Source: Cristatella mucedo
Taxonomy: Eukaryota > Bryozoa > Phylactolaemata > Cristatellidae
NCBI GenBank assembly: GCA_009760855.2
Contig: WPIO01000075.1
Coordinates: 868,501-932,500 of the forward strand
Direction: 5' to 3'
DNA length: 64,000 bases
This document shows positions 58,294-64,000 of the stretch, piece after piece; position 1 is the first letter of the stretch, and the number at the start of each line of letters is the position of its first letter. The position numbers and the translations under genes are program-made. The notes under the pieces were generated by a model. The model had not been told where the DNA came from and did not search any database. It saw only the letters and a list, made by a program, of their open reading frames with translations.

Positions 58294-58326
58294 GATCGCC
58301 GCGAGCGCCGCGCGCTCGCGGCGATC
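58294..58326. repeat. Perfect 14-bp hairpin, 5-base loop
   Basis: GATCGCCGCGAGCG (58294-58307) pairs exactly with 58313-58326. Both arms are entirely CpG-rich. Confidence 0.9.
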
Positions 58327-59429
58327 GGCCTCATGTCGCTCGCGGCGGCGGCGGCACTCTCGGCACTCCGGGTCGGGGGCTTCCGCAGACGCGACGCTCG
58401 CAGAAAGGCGGCGGCGCTCAGCTCGAACGCCCGTGGCGCGTGCGAGCGCGCGCCAAGCCGACGCGGCGCGCGGCTCGGCGTCTCGTACGTCGGCAATGGG
58501 ACTGAGCTCTTTTCTCGGGCCTTTGAAAGGACCCGGCGGTCCGCCGGAAGCCGCCGGAACGCGCTGCTGCCGCTTCTGCGGCTGAGGATCGGCACCACCG
58601 GTACGATACAGCTCGGCCGCCGGAACTAAAAACGGCGGCAGCCGCTCGAGGAGAAATAAAAACCGAGCGCAGCCCTGCCGCCGCCAAGCCGCGCGGAGCG
58701 GCGTAGCAGCACAGTAGCGGCTCGCAGACGACGTCGCCGAGATTGCTGACCTTCTTCCGCCGACTGCGTCCAATTACCTTCACGTGCGAAGGCGTACATT
58801 TTCCACTCTCGAATGGCCTCTGCTCGAGAGCGTTCCGCTGCTAAAGGGAAGATCGCTCCGAGTCACTTTATTGTTGATGTCACACATGGCACGACGCTAG
58901 AATACAATGGACGTGAAGTTTTACTTATGTTTTTAAAAATTGTTTAATTTGCCGCATTTTTTCGGGGGGAAAAAGAGCAACAGCTGATTACGTTTCGTGG
59001 TAGCGGTACGTCGCGAGAGAGTCCTTCATCGGAAGCGATCGCGCATCGGCAAACTTAAGATGAGGCGAATTTAATTAAGTTACAAAATTAAAATTCCTTC
59101 CAGCCCTTCTTTGAGCACTAGAGCTCCAACGTATGAAATCTTGTTAGCCGTATGATCACTGCGACCGATTGGAATTGGGTTTTTTCTTTCCGTAGAGTTT
59201 GCGGCCGCAAGATCTCCTGTGCGGACGGAGCTTAGAAGCAGCAGGTAATGCGAATAGCCAGCTTCCAAGAAATAACAGCCAAGGACACGAAGGTTTGCCA
59301 AGTAATTATCGCGCATTCTCCGCACAGCTACGCAGAGCATGGATAGACGACGCGGCTGCTTTCTCAGCACGCGCTATTTCGGTTATTTGCTGATTCGCAG
59401 CATCGTCGGCATTTGCGGTTGGATATTGC

Positions 59430-59760
59430 GGAGCAATGCCCTTCGTCGTCTCTTACAAATCAACGGGAGAAATCGCGGCGCCTTGGCTCGATATGGCTAA
59501 GGCGCCGTCTTCGCTGCGGGAAGGGGTTCGTCTCGGCTCGGCTCGGCTCGGCGTAGCTCATCGCGCGCGCGGGGGGGGGGGAGGCTCTGCGTGCGCGGAG
59601 GGAAGAGCGATATTGGGCGACAAAGGGCTTTCTGATTGCGATTCTACACGACCTCGCTCCGAATCTTGAAGCGTGCAGCATTGAAAAGCCGCACGAGCAG
59701 CGCCAGAGAGTGCCTATAGCCGCTTAGGCGCGCGTGCGGCTGTATTGTCGCGGCGCGATA
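59430..59760. promoter_or_regulatory. Small CpG-rich block
   Basis: It contains a (GGCTC)n run near 59532-59550 and a G-run at 59571-59581. No gene is recognised beside it. Confidence 0.25.
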
Positions 59761-60534
59761 TCGAACATTGTTTCGTAAGAGAGAGAGCTAAGCTTGAAAA
59801 TTGCGATGCGGCTCTCCGGCGCTCAAGAGAATACGCTTACGTTGAAAATAAAATCCAAGATCGCTAAGAAAGATTGAGGAAATAAAAAAAGAATCACGAC
59901 ATTATTCGAAGTGGCAGTGTTAATTGAAAAATAGGCTTGGCTCTCCTGCCTCTCTTGAGCTCTCTTGTGTTTTTGTCTCATTAGCATATCTAGCTGCTTA
60001 GTGCATGTGACTGCAGACGTATAGAATTAGACATCTAGCATCTTCAGAATTGTGTACAAGCAGAAATCAAATGTTAAAACGTCTTTGCTAATCTGGGTCT
60101 ATAATCTAATAATGGGTTTTGGAATTACATCACATCCAATAGTTCATAATTACTGATTTTTTTATAGGAACTACAGCGCATGCGTAACATCAGATACATA
60201 TTAAAAAACTACTTAGCGCAAAAAATTAAAGATATATGTCAGTTGTTTTTAAGTTTACTCATCTAGTGAATATCGACTAATTAAAACATCAGCATTCTAC
60301 ATCAACAGACGTCGCGCAGGTTTGGCCCATGAGTAAGGTGCTCGCCTTTAACGAACGAAGTCGTGCGCATGAGCGCTGCGGTATGTCGTGCGCCCGGATA
60401 AATATAAAGTTCTCTTTGGACGCCGTACAGATGAATTATATATATTTAAACATACGGTACGATCCCATAGATATTATATTTTCCAAATCTGTAATGTTTA
60501 TGGAATCACTGATCGGGCGGCATTAAAAGCTTTA

Positions 60535-60606
60535 CTTATATAACATAAATATAATAATATAATAATATATAATATAATAATAATATAATAACATAATATA
60601 ATAACA
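60535..60606. repeat. (TAATAA)n-like AT tract
   Basis: Imperfect AATATAATA units. Confidence 0.85.
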
Positions 60607-60879
60607 CCATCCTGTAAATATAAACTTGTTTTCAGTGGTTTTCACTCTAATAGGGGATTTGAGTAAATTTTAGGACGTTCTTTCAGATTCCGTAACTCCT
60701 TTTAACCCAGCATGTCAGGATTTTAACAATTTGTATTTTTACTTTATAATACATGCACGTGCATTACATAAAGTTTTACAAACGTTTAATAGAAGTATCA
60801 CCTAGGTTATCTACAATTTAAGCGTACATCTTCCATTGTTTGGTTTAATGATGATGAGTCAATGGCCGTTGACTAATGT

Positions 60880-60970
60880 CATTGCGTGAGCGTAACCAAG
60901 GTAGGGATCGAGTCCCGCCGCCTCGTTCCACTTGACTTGCTCATACAAATGAGCTAGATAGATGATGCAA
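60880..60970 (-). mobile_element. tRNA-like SINE or tRNA pseudogene
   Basis: The minus strand reads TAGCTCATTTGTATGAGCAA (A-box and D-arm like) and later GCGGGACTCGATCCCTACC (B box with T-arm). The acceptor stem is not clear, so a functional tRNA is not claimed. Confidence 0.4.
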
Positions 60971-62563
60971 TGTTGCTATAAGAGACAGCTGCTGCAGTCG
61001 CTTCGACATTGCATCAGTTGTTGTGGCGATCCTGCTGGAGCTACAGACTGTTTTTACTGCCAACGTAATATCGAGTGGGCAACTAGGCGGACACGCCGCG
61101 AGGAGGCATACTGACTGGAGTTGTCGGGGCATCAGCTGATCTAGCCTGGAGGCTGTGTCAATGCCAAATAGCAACGATTGGTCGCTAAGGTCACCGAGCA
61201 ATTATCCGAAAGGATATGTTTACAAATGTTATCTTGTGCTGTTGTGCACAGAGGGAATTAGCGGCTAGTCCAGGCAGCAGAGCTAGTCATAACTCCTGGC
61301 GGGGTTAACCAGGGCATACTGGTGAGTCATCGTTCTCTGAAGGGATCGCTGTGAAGGAGGCAAGGACAATCTCAACATTTTTCTACATCGAAGACATCAA
61401 AGTTCTTCCCTAGGAAGTTTTACCCTATACCATTAATAATTTGCTAACCAGACGCTAATTATTATCCATACTGATTCGCTTACAAGTAATTTGGCGATTA
61501 TCAATTACTCAATTAGGATGCCAGACTAAAAGCTACTGTAATATAACAGGCAGACTTCTGTGAGAATGGCATTAAAGTTATTGCTGTTACTTCAGCTCCT
61601 TTATACAATAGGTGTTGGGTTTCCCCATCAAAATTGTATGGCCCTAACAATGCTGAATATGTCAGTATTTTGGTATTTATGTGTATACAAACACAATCCT
61701 TTTTGCGTGTAATTTTAACTCAGTGCGGCTAATATCTCCTCTCGGTAGCCCAGTCCAAACTGACAAAAGTATTTCAGTATATACCGAACCAGGTAACATT
61801 ATGATCTTCAGCCAGCCATGATTTTTAGCCAGATCTTCAGCCTCAAGTAGCCCCTAATACTTGACTGGTATAAAATATGAGAAGCTTTGGCAGAGGTATT
61901 CTTAATAAAACGCTTGAAAGCCAAGTGGTCATCGAAGTGTTATAACACTCCAGCACGTGATAATGAAGACACTTTGCTTCTACCAATTGAAGTAGGAAAG
62001 TCCCATATTCCAGTATGAGAGTAAGGATGGTAGAAAATGCACCTATATTCGAACCCCTTGGTATCCTATACTTTAATGGCTCCATGCATCACCAATGGCC
62101 ATTAATATCTACTCTCTGAATTATATCACTGAGAAAGGACCTAAACCAATTTAGTACGGTGCCAGTATTCTCTGGATTGTCAAGAGGTGCTCCGGAATGT
62201 ACACATTGGGTCCCTGATCAGCTCGGTTTCAGAGATCATCGCCAATCATCAGAGGAGCAGTTTCTGCGGAATAGAATTTTCGGTTCTAAATCCCGATTGA
62301 AACTTGCTAAAAAGAAATCTCTACTGTGTTAACCTAATCGTTTAGCTGCTGGGTCACCAATCTTTTTTAAGTGTCCTCGATACGAATGGCAGAAGAGAGA
62401 TCGGACGAAAGTCCAAGAGATTTTGGGTTGCCTTAGTATGAAATCCGTAACGTACAGTAATCAATCAATATTACCTATACCTATTACCTACATCTCCATT
62501 GAACTTTGATTTAAAAAAAATTCCCGTAAAATATCACTTCAATACAGGCAAGATTTTCATATA

Positions 62564-63208
62564 CAGTCGTCCCTCGCCGAGTCGCGCTTCGACTTTCGCG
62601 GCTTCACTCTGTCGCGGTTTTTTCAAAGATATTAATTAAAAAGGTGATCAAGATAGTGAAAGTGATACAGCGCTGCTCGGTTTTCTGAGTCAATTGTATG
62701 CCCTTGTATTACACTTGTAACTACTGTACGTATGGACTGTAGGCCTATGTATTCAGGCACTCCCGTAAATCCTTCAATGCCAGGTGCAGCCGCTCGGCCA
62801 CTCCTTGTGTGTGGGCAAGAAAGTTTTTCCAAAAAAGCGTGTGTGGTAAAACCAAGCCAATCAGAGCGTGTCGTTCGCTGATTCGCTATCCTATTCTCTT
62901 CCCATCCTGGATACTGAGTGGCTCAGCCTCGTTCAAGTCCGTTTCTCCATAAGGCTCTCATTGTCTTAAAACCCCTATTTTGAGGATCGTGAGTTTTCTA
63001 TGCTTCAACTACTCAGCCGCGTGCAATGCCGTTTCTCCATTGGGCTCTCATAATCTTAAACACCCTATTTCGAGGGTCGTCAAAAGATTTTCTATGCTCT
63101 AACTAGGAAAATATACAATTTATAAGTTAAGAATCCTACTTCGTGGAAATTCACTTATCGCGATAAAGTTAGGAACTGATTAGCCATGATAAGCAATAGG
63201 AGACTAAA
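62564..63208 (+). mobile_element. Tigger-type MITE
   Basis: The left end after TA reads CAGTCGTCCCTCGCCGAGTC, then TTCGACTTTCGCGGCTTCAC. The right end holds CTTCGTGGAAATTCACTTAT, then a mutated GATAAGC...GACTA, the inverted counterpart of the Tigger/pogo terminus. There is no transposase inside. Two related internal segments (GTTTCTCCATAAGGCTCTCA and GTTTCTCCATTGGGCTCTCA) show a small internal duplication. Confidence 0.75.
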
Positions 63209-63428
63209 GAGTGTATTCTATACAGCAAAGATTCCCCCCCCTGAAGCCTGCCTTACTCTCGAATATAAGCACAACCTTTTCATTTACTAACTGCCCAAAA
63301 ATTTTAATGATCTTCGTGTCAAATGTTGCAGATGCTTGCTAAAAGTAATTCCATACAGTCAAGTCTTGGCGCCAGCCCAATCGGCCTATGAAAACTTTCT
63401 TACGACAAATGCCTCTTTCTCTAGATGT

Positions 63429-63638
63429 ATGTGCAACATGGCAGCCATTATGTGCGATATGGCAGCCATTATGTGCGACACGGCAGCCATTGTGTGCGAT
63501 ATGGCAGCCATTATGTGCGACATGGCAGCCATTGTGTGCGATATGGCAGCCATTATGTGCGACACGGCAGCCATTGTGTGCGATATGGCAGCCATCATGT
63601 GCGACGCGGCAGCCATTGTGTGCAATATGGCAGCCATT
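63429..63638. repeat. 21-bp minisatellite, 10 copies
   Basis: The unit is ATGTGCGAYAYGGCAGCCATT in ten head-to-tail copies with a near-regular two-unit (42 bp) alternation of ATG and GTG starts. Because 21 is divisible by three, every frame on both strands stays open through it. The long frames here are therefore not evidence of a gene. Confidence 0.95.
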
Positions 63639-64000
63639 ATCGCTCCTTCTTTTCTTGTGCTTCCGTTTATCAGCTTGTCCATTTCGCCATTTCGTGCCAT
63701 GGTAGCTCTCACTTCTGGGAGCTATAACAATTTACCGGCGCTTGTTCATTGTGGCTATGCATGGATTATCTTAATTCACAGGATTAATGCGTCAGAGTAC
63801 GAGGGGAAGATGTGGCGATGGGAAAGAGTTAAGAGATGAGTGTGGAGACTGGAAGTAGGCAAAAGATTGTCAAGATGAGTTACTCTAGAGAAGCGCCAGA
63901 GATTACAACGCCTTGGCTACCAGCATACTCTATGCTAGCGGTAATTATAAGTTTGAATAGCTACGGTAGTTTAGGCGCGTTTAGGAAGACGATAGCCGGC

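Larger units (their letters stand above)
57740..58760. promoter_or_regulatory. CpG island, target gene unknown
   Basis: This block is extremely GC-rich. Open frames of 170-190 codons exist on both strands at the same place, which is a composition effect, and none shows a known domain. It could be a promoter of a gene whose exons I could not find. Confidence 0.3.
59760..62560. other. No gene recognised
   Basis: AT-rich DNA with one SINE-like piece and an AT tract. No frame or splice chain stands out on either strand. Confidence 0.4.

Noticed and set aside
58066-58783. Overlapping 170-190 codon frames on both strands
   Set aside because: They are explained by very high GC content with few stop codons; no family resemblance.
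60880-60970. A functional tRNA gene
   Set aside because: The A- and B-box-like parts are present, but no acceptor stem or clean cloverleaf could be drawn.
63336-63839. A 167-codon frame with MAAIMCD repeats
   Set aside because: It is a by-product of a 21-bp minisatellite that leaves all frames open.

Overview
The window is nuclear DNA of an animal, probably an invertebrate. Genes have short exons with GT-AG introns. Roughly a quarter of the DNA is recognisable LINE, Tigger/pogo and satellite sequence. CpG-rich islands punctuate an AT-rich background, and no bacterial or organellar features are seen. I do not assign a species. I read exons by eye from splice signals plus a continuous reading phase, so short exons are hypotheses.

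Right to left on the minus strand lie the genes I can support. (1) The 5' half of the mRNA-export receptor NXF1/TAP: six phase-compatible coding exons from 9806 down to 2091 encode the RG-rich N terminus, the RRM-like domain and the start of the linker to the leucine-rich repeats. A CpG-rich promoter lies at about 9.9-10.35 kb and the 3' half lies beyond the left edge. (2) Between about 22.7 and 48 kb, a family of minus-strand genes is built largely from very small exons of 18-60 bp. Most are multiples of three and flanked by phase-1 introns. At least four sets (about 47.7-44.3, 43.3-39.7, 37.2-34.6 and 33.3-27.1 kb) reuse related exons in the same order, and a fifth relative at 23.25-22.7 kb carries related motifs inside one 351-bp exon. 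CpG islands at 48.8-50.3, 37.9-38.3 and 23.6-23.9 kb are possible promoters. I do not recognise the protein. This is the strongest candidate for an undescribed system.

The rest is mostly mobile and repetitive DNA. LINE family A ends in a stem-loop followed by (ATT)n. LINE family B ends in TACAT repeats. Both are CR1/L2-like, 5'-truncated and mutated. A Tigger/pogo transposase at 14.7-19.2 kb is split by nested LINE copies. Non-autonomous DNA elements lie at 25.6, 36.2-36.7 and 62.6-63.2 kb, with tRNA-derived SINE pieces at 16.9, 29.1 and 60.9 kb. From about 50 to 56.4 kb there is a roughly four-copy tandem array of a 1.5-1.8 kb composite unit: LINE-A 3' end, CpG-rich block, AT block with degenerate GGGTTTA runs. 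It is preceded by a (GGGGC)n GC-box run and followed by CpG-rich DNA with long perfect hairpins. The right end (59.8-64 kb) has no gene I can support, but holds a Tigger MITE and a 21-bp minisatellite.
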